From a virus, in IMG/VR virus record IMGVR_UViG_3300025543_003061, positions 1 to 21,339 of that record: 21,339 nt of DNA; one strand, 5' to 3'. Position 1 is the first letter of the stretch. Each line of letters starts with the position of its first letter. The notes under the pieces are model-generated. The model saw nothing but the letters and a program-made list of their open reading frames with translations. It was not told the origin of the DNA and did not search any database. This document shows, piece by piece, positions 7,098 to 15,182 of the stretch. Position numbers and translations under genes: made by a program.

Positions 7098-10000
7098 ATG
7101 GCGGGTTATACAAGACAGAGTGTTGCCGATATTGTTTCTGGTCAGGTTATTAAAGCTGAACCAATTAACAATGAACTCAACCAATTACTAGCAGCTTTTG
7201 CTGCTTCTTCAGGCCACAAGCACGATGGAAGCACAGGTCAGGGTGGCTACATTCCACTCATTGGTGACGTGGATGCCTTAAACAAAGTTGTTGTAGACAC
7301 AACTAACAACAGAGTTGGTTTCTTCTCTGAGGTTGGTGGTGTTGCTACTGAACAAATTCGTATCCAAGATGGTGCTTTAGTTCCTGTAACAGACGATGAC
7401 ATTGATCTAGGTTCTGCAAGTGCTGAATTTAAAGATCTGTACATTGACGGTGTTGGCTACATTGACACCTTGGCAGTCCACGAGAATGCTACAATTACAG
7501 GCAATCTTACAGTAAATGGAAACACTACACTAGGTAGTGCTGCCACTGATACAGTGACTGTAAATGCTGACGTTTCTTCAGATCTTATCCCTTCTGCAGA
7601 TGCAACGTATGACCTAGGTGCTACAGGTAGTGAGTGGAATGATGCTTACATTACTGGTACAGCAAATATTGACAGCCTTGTAGCTGACACTGCAGATATC
7701 AATGCAGGTACAATAGACAACACTGTTATTGGTAATACGACTGCTGCCTCTGGTGAATTTACAACCCTTGGATCTAGTGGTAACCTTACTGTTGGTGGTA
7801 CTGCAGGAATTACAGGCAATACTACACTAGCAGGTACACTTGGTGTTGCAGGTGTTGCAGGTTTTGGTGATACAGTAACTGTCCCAGACCTTTCTGCTAC
7901 AGGTACAGCAACACTAGCTACAGTAGATATTAATGCAGGTAATATTGATGGCACTGTTATCGGTGCTTCTACTGCTGCTGCTGGCAGCTTTACTACAGTT
8001 AGTACGTCAGGACAAGGTACTTTTGCTACAGTCGATGTCAATGGCGGTACTATTGATGGTACTATTATTGGTGGGACTACACCAAGTGCTATCACAGGTA
8101 CAACAATTACTGGTACTAGCCTTGTAGGTCCAGTTACAGGTAATGTCACAGGTAACATTACTGGTAACGTAACAGGTGACCTAACAGGTAATGTTGCAGG
8201 AAACGTAACAGGTGACGTCACTGGGGATCTCACAGGAAATGTTACAGGTGATGTTACTGGGGATGTAACAGGTAACCTAACAGGTACTGTTACAGGAAGT
8301 GTAACAGGGAATGTAACAGGTGATGTAACTTCAACAGGTACATCATCTTTCAATGATATTAACATGTCTGGTTCTGCGGGAATTGACATGGGTTCTGCAA
8401 AGATTACTTCTCTTGCAGCTCCGACTGCTGATGGTGATGCAGCCACGAAATTGTACGTGGACACGTCCGTTTCAACTCTTATTGACTCAGCACCAGGTAC
8501 TCTGGACACTCTTAACGAGATTGCTGCAGCTATTGGTGACGATCCAAACTTCAGCACAACAATCACATCAAGCATTGCAGGTAAGTTACCACTAGCTGGT
8601 GGAACAATGACTGGTGACGTTGTATTAGGTGCTAACAAGGCTACATCTACAGCTACACCTGCTACTGCAGATACTCTTACTCGTAAGGGTTACGTAGACG
8701 ATCAAGATGCACTTAAGCTAAACTTGACTGGTGGAACCATGTCAGGTGCTATTGCTATGGGGACATCTAAGGTTACAGGAGTTGGAGATCCAACCCTAGC
8801 TCAAGATGCAGCAACAAAGTCTTACACTGACACCCAACGTGATACACGACTTTCGTGTTCTGGTGGTACTATTACTGGTACTATCGACATGGGTTCTAAC
8901 AAGATCACGTCAACATACACACCTACTGATGCTGTTGATTTTACAACAAAGACGTATGTTGATGGTATCCTGCAGTCTGCCACAGCTGCTTGTGCTTCTG
9001 CTGCATGTGCCTTAGCAAGTCAAACTGCTGCAGCAACTTCTGAGACAAATGCAAGTAACTCAGCTTCTGCTGCTTTAACCTCAGCTAACAATGCTGCTAC
9101 ATCTTATGACAATTTTGACGACAGATACCTTGGCAACAAGGCGTCAGACCCCTCTGTAGATAACGATGGAGATAGCTTACTTACTGGTGCTCTCTACTGG
9201 AATACCACAGATAATGCTCTAAAAGTTTATACAGGATCTGCTTGGAACTCTGCAGCATTTACCTTGGGTGATGCTCTTACTGCTATCTCTGATGATACCA
9301 CCCCTCAACTAGGTGGTAACTTAGACTCAGGTTCTAACTGTATATACGGCACAGGATCAGCCTGTTTCTCAAACTTCTATGGAACACTGACAGGTAACGT
9401 TACTGGTAATGTTACTGGTACTGTTTCTTCCCTTTCCAACCATGACACAGATGATCTAGCAGAAGGTACAAATCAGTACTATACAACAGCTAGAGTTGAC
9501 AGCCACCTAGCAGGTGGTACGGGTGTAACATACTCAAGTGGTAACATCTCTATTGGTCAGTCTGTAGGTACTTCAGACAATGTATGCTTTGGGTCTGTCT
9601 GTGTTAGTGCTAACCCAACTGCTGCTTGTCAACTTGCAACAAAAGAGTACGTTGATACAATTGCTGCTGCTGGTATTCACTACCACACACCTGTCCGTGT
9701 TGAGTCACCAGACAGTGCAGGAAGCCTTGCTGCTACCTATGATAACGGTGCATCAGGTGTAGGTGCTACACTTACTAATAATGGTACTCAAGCTGCACTT
9801 GTTATTGACGGTGTAACAGTTAACACAAATGATCGTGTTCTTATCTATAGCCAAACTAACGGCTATGAGAATGGTATCTACACAGTAACTAACACAGGTT
9901 CTGCAAGCACTAACTGGGTTCTTACTCGTGCTACAGATGCTGATAGCTACGGTGCCTCGGCCCAAGATGCCTTGGGTGAGGGTGACGCATTCTTCGTGAA

Positions 10001-10982
10001 AGAAGGTGACACAGGTGCTGGTGAACTTTATGTTATGAACACATCAGGTGTCATAACATTTGGTACAACAAACATTAGCTTCACTGTCGTAGCTGAGACT
10101 GCTGTATACGAAGCAGGATCAGGCTTGACACTGGACGGTACAACCTTTAATATTGGAGCAGGTACTGGTGTTACAGTAAATGCTTCTAACATTGCTATTG
10201 GTCAGTCTGTAGGTACAGGTGACACAGTAAACTTTGCAAGAGTATGTGCTCCTGTCACAGGTAACGTAACTGGTAATGCTGACACAGCAACTACTTGGGC
10301 TACAGGAAGATCAATCAGCCTTACAGGTGCAGTTACAGGTTCTGTCACAGGAGTAAACGGTTCAGGTAATGTAAGTATTGCAACGACTGCAACCTCTGAT
10401 CCTACTCTTTGTATCTGTGGTGATGCAACAGGTTCTGCTACATTTACTAACTTGGGTAATGCTAACCTTAGCCTTACTATTGCTGACGATAGCCACAATC
10501 ACACAGTAGCTAACGTAGATGGATTGGCGACATGTCTTTCAGGCAAAGCCTCTACTACCTGCGCAAGCTCTATTGTAACCTGTTTAGGCGGCAAGGCTAC
10601 GTCCAGTGGTTCATTTGGTACAAACTTCTGTGCGAATATCTTCTGCTCAGACGTTTGTGTTAAGTCACCAACCATCTGCTCAACAGGAACAGTCTTCGGT
10701 TCAACTCTTTGTGCAACAGGCACAGGAGCAAGTAAACTTAACGTAGGAACTACGGCCCAAAGACCAGGTACACCTGCAAACGGTATGCTTCGTTACAACT
10801 CAGAAGATAACTCATTTGAAGGATACCAAGGTGGTGAATGGTCTGGTCTAGGGGGTGGAGGTGGGTATTTGCCTATCCGACTATTTGATAACTCTCAACT
10901 TCTCATTGCTGCTGAGACAGGATCAACTCTAATAATCACAGGACGTGTCGCAGACACTACTATCGCACTACAAGCCCTATAG
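7098..10982 (+). CDS. Long repetitive tail fibre with cysteine-rich distal half
   Basis: This 1294-residue protein has an N-terminal virion-attachment-like part (SGHKHDGSTGQGGYIPLIGD, about residues 38-57), then beta-repeats rich in Gly, Thr, Asn and Val. Residues 346-411 are a run of about 16 tetrapeptides of VTGN/VTGD type. At about 420-622 come four modules of roughly 38 residues ending in KLYVD, KGYVD, KSYTD or KTYVD, as in many trimeric phage fibres. An Ala/Ser segment that may be a coiled coil follows (about 625-670). All 19 cysteines lie after residue 586; the first half has none. The C-terminus (LPIRLFDNSQLLIAAETGST) resembles the start of the next gene's product. It should bind the host surface as a trimer. 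The fibre class is clear; the ligand is unknown. Confidence 0.85.
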   Translation: MAGYTRQSVADIVSGQVIKAEPINNELNQLLAAFAASSGHKHDGSTGQGGYIPLIGDVDALNKVVVDTTNNRVGFFSEVGGVATEQIRIQDGALVPVTDDDIDLGSASAEFKDLYIDGVGYIDTLAVHENATITGNLTVNGNTTLGSAATDTVTVNADVSSDLIPSADATYDLGATGSEWNDAYITGTANIDSLVADTADINAGTIDNTVIGNTTAASGEFTTLGSSGNLTVGGTAGITGNTTLAGTLGVAGVAGFGDTVTVPDLSATGTATLATVDINAGNIDGTVIGASTAAAGSFTTVSTSGQGTFATVDVNGGTIDGTIIGGTTPSAITGTTITGTSLVGPVTGNVTGNITGNVTGDLTGNVAGNVTGDVTGDLTGNVTGDVTGDVTGNLTGTVTGSVTGNVTGDVTSTGTSSFNDINMSGSAGIDMGSAKITSLAAPTADGDAATKLYVDTSVSTLIDSAPGTLDTLNEIAAAIGDDPNFSTTITSSIAGKLPLAGGTMTGDVVLGANKATSTATPATADTLTRKGYVDDQDALKLNLTGGTMSGAIAMGTSKVTGVGDPTLAQDAATKSYTDTQRDTRLSCSGGTITGTIDMGSNKITSTYTPTDAVDFTTKTYVDGILQSATAACASAACALASQTAAATSETNASNSASAALTSANNAATSYDNFDDRYLGNKASDPSVDNDGDSLLTGALYWNTTDNALKVYTGSAWNSAAFTLGDALTAISDDTTPQLGGNLDSGSNCIYGTGSACFSNFYGTLTGNVTGNVTGTVSSLSNHDTDDLAEGTNQYYTTARVDSHLAGGTGVTYSSGNISIGQSVGTSDNVCFGSVCVSANPTAACQLATKEYVDTIAAAGIHYHTPVRVESPDSAGSLAATYDNGASGVGATLTNNGTQAALVIDGVTVNTNDRVLIYSQTNGYENGIYTVTNTGSASTNWVLTRATDADSYGASAQDALGEGDAFFVKEGDTGAGELYVMNTSGVITFGTTNISFTVVAETAVYEAGSGLTLDGTTFNIGAGTGVTVNASNIAIGQSVGTGDTVNFARVCAPVTGNVTGNADTATTWATGRSISLTGAVTGSVTGVNGSGNVSIATTATSDPTLCICGDATGSATFTNLGNANLSLTIADDSHNHTVANVDGLATCLSGKASTTCASSIVTCLGGKATSSGSFGTNFCANIFCSDVCVKSPTICSTGTVFGSTLCATGTGASKLNVGTTAQRPGTPANGMLRYNSEDNSFEGYQGGEWSGLGGGGGYLPIRLFDNSQLLIAAETGSTLIITGRVADTTIALQAL
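8133..8330 (+). repeat. 12-nt tandem repeat in the fibre gene (VTGN repeats)
   Basis: About 16.5 units of 12 nt with consensus GTNACAGGTAAY or GTNACAGGTGAY encode V/L/I-T-G-N/D/S/T tetrapeptides. Units differ mostly at third codon positions and at the last residue. Two shorter runs recur near 9390-9425 and 10250-10275. The array would form a regular beta-solenoid-like shaft and could change fibre length by slippage or recombination. Confidence 0.85.
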
Positions 10983-10995
10983 GAGCATAAAAACA

Positions 10996-11427
10996 ATGGC
11001 GGATTTTTTCCCGATAGTCGTAGACTCGGCTAACTCAATTATCAAGGAATTACCATCAGGTGATACCCTTGACCTTACTAACTCTACAATCAAAACAAAA
11101 GACTTTGAAGTAACTGGTGCTGTGTATCAAGACATCAACACCAGTTCTACTACTACTTTTGACCTGAGTGTATCTTCCTTTTTCCAAGTAACTCTCAACG
11201 CAAACTTGACAATTTCGGCTATTAATAATGCAACTGCTAATGTTGCTCAATCCTTCGCAATTGAAATAGTAAACGGTGGGGCATACTCCGTAACGTGGCC
11301 TGGCTCAATAAGATGGGATGGTGGTATTGCCCCTACTCTTACAGAGAACAGAACAATCTTGTTTATGTTCTATACGACAGACGGTGGGACTACCTTTAGA
11401 GGCCAAGTGGTAATGGAGACCCAATAA
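10996..11427 (+). CDS. Fibre-tip-like small tail protein (143 aa)
   Basis: The start is ATG 10996, preceded by AGGAG at 10981-10985; upstream codons overlap the fibre gene and are not needed. The 143 residues begin MADFFPIVVDSANSIIKELP and contain TTFDLSVSSFFQVTLNANLT, SVTWPGSIRWDGGIAPTLT and FMFYTTDGGTTFRGQV. This beta-sandwich-like pattern (Leu/Thr strands, a TWP motif, YTTDGGTT near the end) is common in receptor-tip or collar proteins of marine phages. It has no cysteine although it sits between two cysteine-rich products. It is coupled to the next gene by TAATG. Likely part of the fibre assembly. Confidence 0.65.
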   Translation: MADFFPIVVDSANSIIKELPSGDTLDLTNSTIKTKDFEVTGAVYQDINTSSTTTFDLSVSSFFQVTLNANLTISAINNATANVAQSFAIEIVNGGAYSVTWPGSIRWDGGIAPTLTENRTILFMFYTTDGGTTFRGQVVMETQ

Positions 11428-13565
11428 TGACAATTCCTTTTTACCAAATACACAGCAACTCCAATGCTCCTAACTACGTAGACTTTGAAAGACCTAAGTA
11501 CTGGTGGGTAAGGCTTGATACTGGTCCTACCCTTAACACTGGTCAGTGTCCAGTTATTGCCACGTGTCCTGATAGGCAGTCTGGCCTTAGCCCTTGGGTT
11601 CCTGTTCAAGTAAACATGTGTGATAGGTCATATCATATTCCCACAGGTGGTCAAAGGTTTACTTGCTGCAGCCATGGGGATGGCAACATGTGTGTTGTTA
11701 ATCTTGACTATCAGGGTTCTGTAGGACCAGTCAGTTTCACGAACATGTATAGACCATGTAGGCCAATAACAGACGCATGTGGCTGTACGGTCACTGGTAT
11801 TCATGACCTCCACTCTTACTCAACAGGTAGTGCTGACCATATCGTCAACTATACAACTGAGCTTTATCAAGTCTTCCAGGGGACTTCGACATGGGATATC
11901 TTTACCGCTGGTGTAACTCGGTCACCTATCGTGACTCTGAGTCTTCCAACATGTCAAAGTTGCACCAACTATTGGAATAGTAAGGTCTGTAACTATTCGC
12001 CTATAGTCTATAGCCCAACAACAAGTACTTCTTTTGCTTCACAAACTGTTAGCACCCAGTGTCACTGCTCCAATGGTTATGCAGATATATGCCTTCGGAC
12101 AAGAACTGGTCAATTCTCAGTTGAAAATGCTATTGATTGTGCCTGCTGTAACTGGGGGGCATGTTGTTCTAGGGCTGCTGTAGTATGTCACGGGGAGGTT
12201 AACGCCAAGTACTGTGTTAAACCGTGCATCTCTGGCTATGGCGGTTGTAATCACAGGTACTACCACTGGATTCAAAATGACGACAAGAACCCAGACTACT
12301 TCTACCATGTTATGTCCTTTTCTGCTCGGTATAGAACTGAAACTGTTTGCAATTGCCACTGCCTTGGTCCTTGGGCTACCGGAAACTGCTTTGTTCAAAA
12401 CTGCTGTGGTGGCGTTTTTGACAACGTTGTAGCCAGAGTTAAGATTTGCGCCAGTGGTAACCACTGTGTCCCACAGGCCATCATCTTCCCTGTTAGTTGC
12501 CTTCAATCTGATGGATTTATAACTAGAGGTACCTTTAAGAAACTTTGCAACATGGAAGACGATCAGTTTCTTCTTACAACGAATGGCGTTTCCTTTGACT
12601 GGGAGCACAGTGCTACCTGCAGATGTTGTTCAGCATCCACTAAGCTTTTGTCTTTTGACATAGCTACAGGATGTACTTGTGTTATTAGAATGAACATAGG
12701 CTGCTCCTGTGCAAATAATTTCTGTAACACCTACACAGATGCTATTTTCACGTCCAGAGGAACTTTTGTTGTTGCAACATCAACTCTTGCCTGTGCAAAC
12801 TGTTACAATTCTAACGAAGGATTTAGTACTACTTACATATCTGAGTTTAATTGTGATTTCACAGTTAACCTAGGTACTGTTGCAATTAGACCAAATGTTA
12901 AAAGGATCTTCGACTGTGACTGCAACACAAGATCTTGCACTTCGGACGTAGTCAACCTTGCTTACGATAAGTATGATGACTCTGTTATTGTATCTTTTGG
13001 TAAAAGTTCCAATTTTAGCAGTGTTAACTGCCTATGTGGTCTTAATGCTACCTCTTCTGGTGCAATTCATACTATGAAACTGCCAAGCTGTATTGGTTCG
13101 TTTTGTCAGTACCTTTGTGAACAGTGTAGATATTCAGGGCCAAGGTGCTGTCTTTACTTCTGCTGCTGCTGTCTTCCAGTTACTTGTACGTACCAAGCTT
13201 CGTGTAAGATATTGAATACAAAAGACTATGTGTATAATGTTTGTAGTTCCTGTGTTTGTGCTCAGAGAACAGTGTTTACTGCTCCAACCATGTGCTCAAC
13301 TGGAAGTTTCCTTAATTGCTGTACGAACTACCGTTCTTTCCTTCAAAGACTTTGCTGGGACTCGGTCTGTCTTTGTAATTATTCTCAATGCCTTTGCAAC
13401 GTAGGCTGCGCCGGTGCTAACCCAAGCCTGTTCTGTAGATTTAGGTATACAGAATCACAAACTCGTGATATTTGTTGTGGGTGTGCGAGTGTTTTTTGCA
13501 AAGACTACACAAGACAGTATAGCCCATCCATATCTTACACCGCCTTCTGTGTAGAATGTAACTAA
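11427..13565 (+). CDS. Extremely cysteine-rich tail-associated protein (712 aa), function unknown
   Basis: By my count the protein has about 81 cysteines (near 11%), from residue 41 to the end, many as CC, CxC and CxCC; residues 574-582 include four Cys in a row. The Cys-free N-terminus (MTIPFYQIHSNSNAPNYVDF) leads into a mostly beta-type sequence with aromatic and Thr/Ser-rich strands. Segments such as NLAYDKYDDSVIVSFGKSS and DAIFTSRGTFVVATSTLA resemble blade repeats of a beta-propeller, which is only suggestive. There is no signal peptide or membrane segment. GGAG at 11414-11417 and the TAATG overlap with the preceding gene support the start and its reality, and both Cys codons are used. 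It sits between fibre genes and a fibre chaperone-like gene, so a receptor-binding or appendage protein is likely. I do not recognise the family. Confidence 0.8.
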   Translation: MTIPFYQIHSNSNAPNYVDFERPKYWWVRLDTGPTLNTGQCPVIATCPDRQSGLSPWVPVQVNMCDRSYHIPTGGQRFTCCSHGDGNMCVVNLDYQGSVGPVSFTNMYRPCRPITDACGCTVTGIHDLHSYSTGSADHIVNYTTELYQVFQGTSTWDIFTAGVTRSPIVTLSLPTCQSCTNYWNSKVCNYSPIVYSPTTSTSFASQTVSTQCHCSNGYADICLRTRTGQFSVENAIDCACCNWGACCSRAAVVCHGEVNAKYCVKPCISGYGGCNHRYYHWIQNDDKNPDYFYHVMSFSARYRTETVCNCHCLGPWATGNCFVQNCCGGVFDNVVARVKICASGNHCVPQAIIFPVSCLQSDGFITRGTFKKLCNMEDDQFLLTTNGVSFDWEHSATCRCCSASTKLLSFDIATGCTCVIRMNIGCSCANNFCNTYTDAIFTSRGTFVVATSTLACANCYNSNEGFSTTYISEFNCDFTVNLGTVAIRPNVKRIFDCDCNTRSCTSDVVNLAYDKYDDSVIVSFGKSSNFSSVNCLCGLNATSSGAIHTMKLPSCIGSFCQYLCEQCRYSGPRCCLYFCCCCLPVTCTYQASCKILNTKDYVYNVCSSCVCAQRTVFTAPTMCSTGSFLNCCTNYRSFLQRLCWDSVCLCNYSQCLCNVGCAGANPSLFCRFRYTESQTRDICCGCASVFCKDYTRQYSPSISYTAFCVECN

Positions 13566-13576
13566 GGAGATAGCTC

Positions 13577-14185
13577 ATGTGGTATAGTTTAGAATACGGA
13601 AGAAGGCTCAAGTCTAAGGACATAAAAGATTTGTATAAGAACATTTCTTTTCCAGCAGCTTTTACAAAAGGGTTTATGGGGATAACCCCTGAAATTGCAG
13701 AAGCTACCAGACTAATTCCTCTTTTAATCCCATCCGAACCTGAACCAGGGGTTGATTATGACCCCGACTTTCAACAACCTATCTTGGACTTTTCTCAAGT
13801 AACGGTAAACGAAAGTCAGACTGAATCCTTTGGTACTTGGGTTATCTCTGATGTTTTTCAAGATATTCTTGATGAAGGAGGGACTGTGATAAAGAGCAAG
13901 GAAGAAGTTAAAGCAGAGGTCGAGGAAGAACAAGCAAAAGAGCTTGCTGAACTTGAACGTATTGCGGGGGAAGAGGAAAAGGAGCAACTAACTCTTCTCA
14001 ACAGATTTCGTAGGGATAACCTTCTTGTACTCTCTGATCAGTACGTGACAGAAGACTGGGGGGTTGACACAGAAGAGGAAACACAAGAATGGTTATCCTA
14101 CAGGAAAGCTTTGAGGGATTTAACTTCTGATCCTAGTTGGCCTACTGTAGACTTTCCTGTACCTCCTATTCCCCTTGAAGAATAG
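13577..14185 (+). CDS. Tail-fibre assembly chaperone-like protein
   Basis: The 202 residues follow the plan of phage tail-fibre assembly proteins (Tfa / Phage_tail_APC type). The N-terminal half has NISFPAAF, then a Pro-rich stretch and VDYDPDFQQPILDFSQVTVN with FGTWVISDV. A Glu/Lys-rich helix (about 115-140) follows, and a C-terminal motif RRDNLLVLSDQYVTEDWGVD, EWLSYRKALRDL and FPVPPI. Such proteins help fold or trimerise the adjacent fibre and may stay on the tip. It has no cysteine. TAAGGAG precedes the start, joining it to the cysteine-rich gene. Placement right after that gene suggests it serves that protein. The -35 box of the next promoter overlaps its last codons. Confidence 0.7.
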   Translation: MWYSLEYGRRLKSKDIKDLYKNISFPAAFTKGFMGITPEIAEATRLIPLLIPSEPEPGVDYDPDFQQPILDFSQVTVNESQTESFGTWVISDVFQDILDEGGTVIKSKEEVKAEVEEEQAKELAELERIAGEEEKEQLTLLNRFRRDNLLVLSDQYVTEDWGVDTEEETQEWLSYRKALRDLTSDPSWPTVDFPVPPIPLEE

Positions 14186-14203
14186 TTTTTTTTAAGGTAT
14201 ACT
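14175..14203 (+). promoter_or_regulatory. Sigma70-like promoter of the sugar module
   Basis: TTGAAG (14175-14180, 4 of 6) and TATACT (14198-14203, 5 of 6) are separated by exactly 17 nt that include a run of eight Ts. It overlaps the end of the fibre chaperone gene and lies about 50 nt before the glycosyltransferase start. It would allow the sugar genes to be expressed apart from the virion genes. Confidence 0.55.
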
Positions 14204-14209
14204 AAGCAC

Positions 14210-14228
14210 CAGAGTAAAAAATGCTCTG
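14210..14228 (+). other. Small leader hairpin before the sugar module
   Basis: CAGAG (14210-14214) pairs with CTCTG (14224-14228) around a 9-nt A-rich loop, just downstream of the predicted promoter. It is short and may be chance, or it may protect the 5' end of the mRNA. Confidence 0.3.
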
Positions 14229-14254
14229 TAAAGATAATAAAAGAAAGAAGATAC

Positions 14255-15181
14255 ATGAAAACCGTCTTTATGATTGACGGGGGTGCGGGTCGAGCTATTG
14301 CTGCTATTCCCGCCCTCCTCAAATATAATAAGAGTAATCCTGACTTCAGGGTTCTCGTACATGGCTGGGATACTTTATTTTGGGGTATTCCAGAGTTACA
14401 GGATAAAGTGTTCAACCCAGACCAGAAGGGTGCCTTTGATCAGTTCTTTATGGATGCTGATGAAGTTTTATCTCCTGAGCCGTATAGAGTACCAGGGTAT
14501 TACAAACAAGAGAAGTCTTTGGCGGAAGCCTTTGACTACTTAATCAATAACACAGACGATCACTCTGACCTTGGTGTTCCTGTTATTAAAACAAACAAGC
14601 AAGAAGAACTACAAGCTGCTAACTTTATGCAGCAGGTTAGACAACAACAACAAAAACAGAAGACTGTTGTTATCCAACCGTTTGGTAGGTCAATGGAGAA
14701 GCCTCAGGATAATGTCCTTATGGATCAGTCTTCTCGTTCTATTAATCCTGATACGTATCTAAAGCTGGTTAAGAAACTGGCAACGAAGTACAACTTGGTC
14801 TTGTTTGCTGAAAAGAACTTCTGGATGGAGGAAGATACCTACACAATGAAGCCTGAGGCTGACTTGCGTATGTGGACTGCCTTTATTGACGCAGCAGATT
14901 ACTTCATTGGTTGTGATTCTGTAGGCCAGCACATGGCTCGTGCCCTGAATAAACCTGGGACTGTTGTTATTGGTTCTACCTTTGCTATCAACACCTCCTA
15001 CCCTAACTACTTTAATATCATCGAAAGGGATGTTCAGAAGAAGTATTCACCTATTCGTATCTCTGGCCTTGAGTCTCACTTGGCTGACAGAGCTAATGAA
15101 GCTACTGTCGAGTTTACTGATGAAGAGATCAACAAGATGTACGAGTCTATCGTAAAAGACATTGAAAAGAAGGTGAAGTAA
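14255..15181 (+). CDS. GT9-like glycosyltransferase (heptosyltransferase-type)
   Basis: The 308-residue protein has a GT-B-like plan. The N-terminus MKTVFMIDGGAGRAIAAIPA, followed by a strand with FRVLVHGWD, resembles the opening of GT9 enzymes. The C-terminal domain has FIGCDSVGQHMARALNKPGT, matching the D-S-x-x-x-H-x-A-x-A-L-x-K-P signature of the nucleotide-sugar site in ADP-heptose:LPS heptosyltransferases. A Gln-rich linker (about 125-137) lies between the domains. Neighbouring genes make ADP-heptose, so ADP-heptose is the most likely donor. The acceptor is unknown: LPS core, or possibly a protein, since some heptosyltransferases modify autotransporters. It is first in the module, with the carbamoyltransferase start 1 nt after its stop. 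Confidence 0.65.
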   Translation: MKTVFMIDGGAGRAIAAIPALLKYNKSNPDFRVLVHGWDTLFWGIPELQDKVFNPDQKGAFDQFFMDADEVLSPEPYRVPGYYKQEKSLAEAFDYLINNTDDHSDLGVPVIKTNKQEELQAANFMQQVRQQQQKQKTVVIQPFGRSMEKPQDNVLMDQSSRSINPDTYLKLVKKLATKYNLVLFAEKNFWMEEDTYTMKPEADLRMWTAFIDAADYFIGCDSVGQHMARALNKPGTVVIGSTFAINTSYPNYFNIIERDVQKKYSPIRISGLESHLADRANEATVEFTDEEINKMYESIVKDIEKKVK

Positions 15182-15182
15182 G

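Noticed and set aside
8133-8330. CRISPR-like periodic repeat
   Set aside because: The units are 12 nt, have no spacers, and stay in frame inside a fibre gene.
7646-8638. A 330-codon open frame on the - strand across the fibre gene
   Set aside because: It is the mirror of the in-frame 12-nt repeats: its product is a Pro/Val/Thr repeat caused by the + strand VTGN codons. The + strand gene is complete and in operon order.
12117-12608. A 163-codon open frame on the - strand in the cysteine-rich gene
   Set aside because: I considered whether the + strand Cys-rich frame could be the shadow instead. The + frame is 712 codons, has a Shine-Dalgarno and is coupled to both neighbours; the - frame is short and isolated.
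11427-13565. Codon reassignment of TGT/TGC as the cause of apparent Cys richness
   Set aside because: Neighbouring genes, including enzymes with recognisable motifs, use these codons rarely, and both codons occur in the rich gene. A local reassignment has no known mechanism.
8850-13565. Diversity-generating retroelement target in the fibre region
   Set aside because: No reverse transcriptase gene and no template/variable repeat pair with adenine-specific differences is visible in the window.
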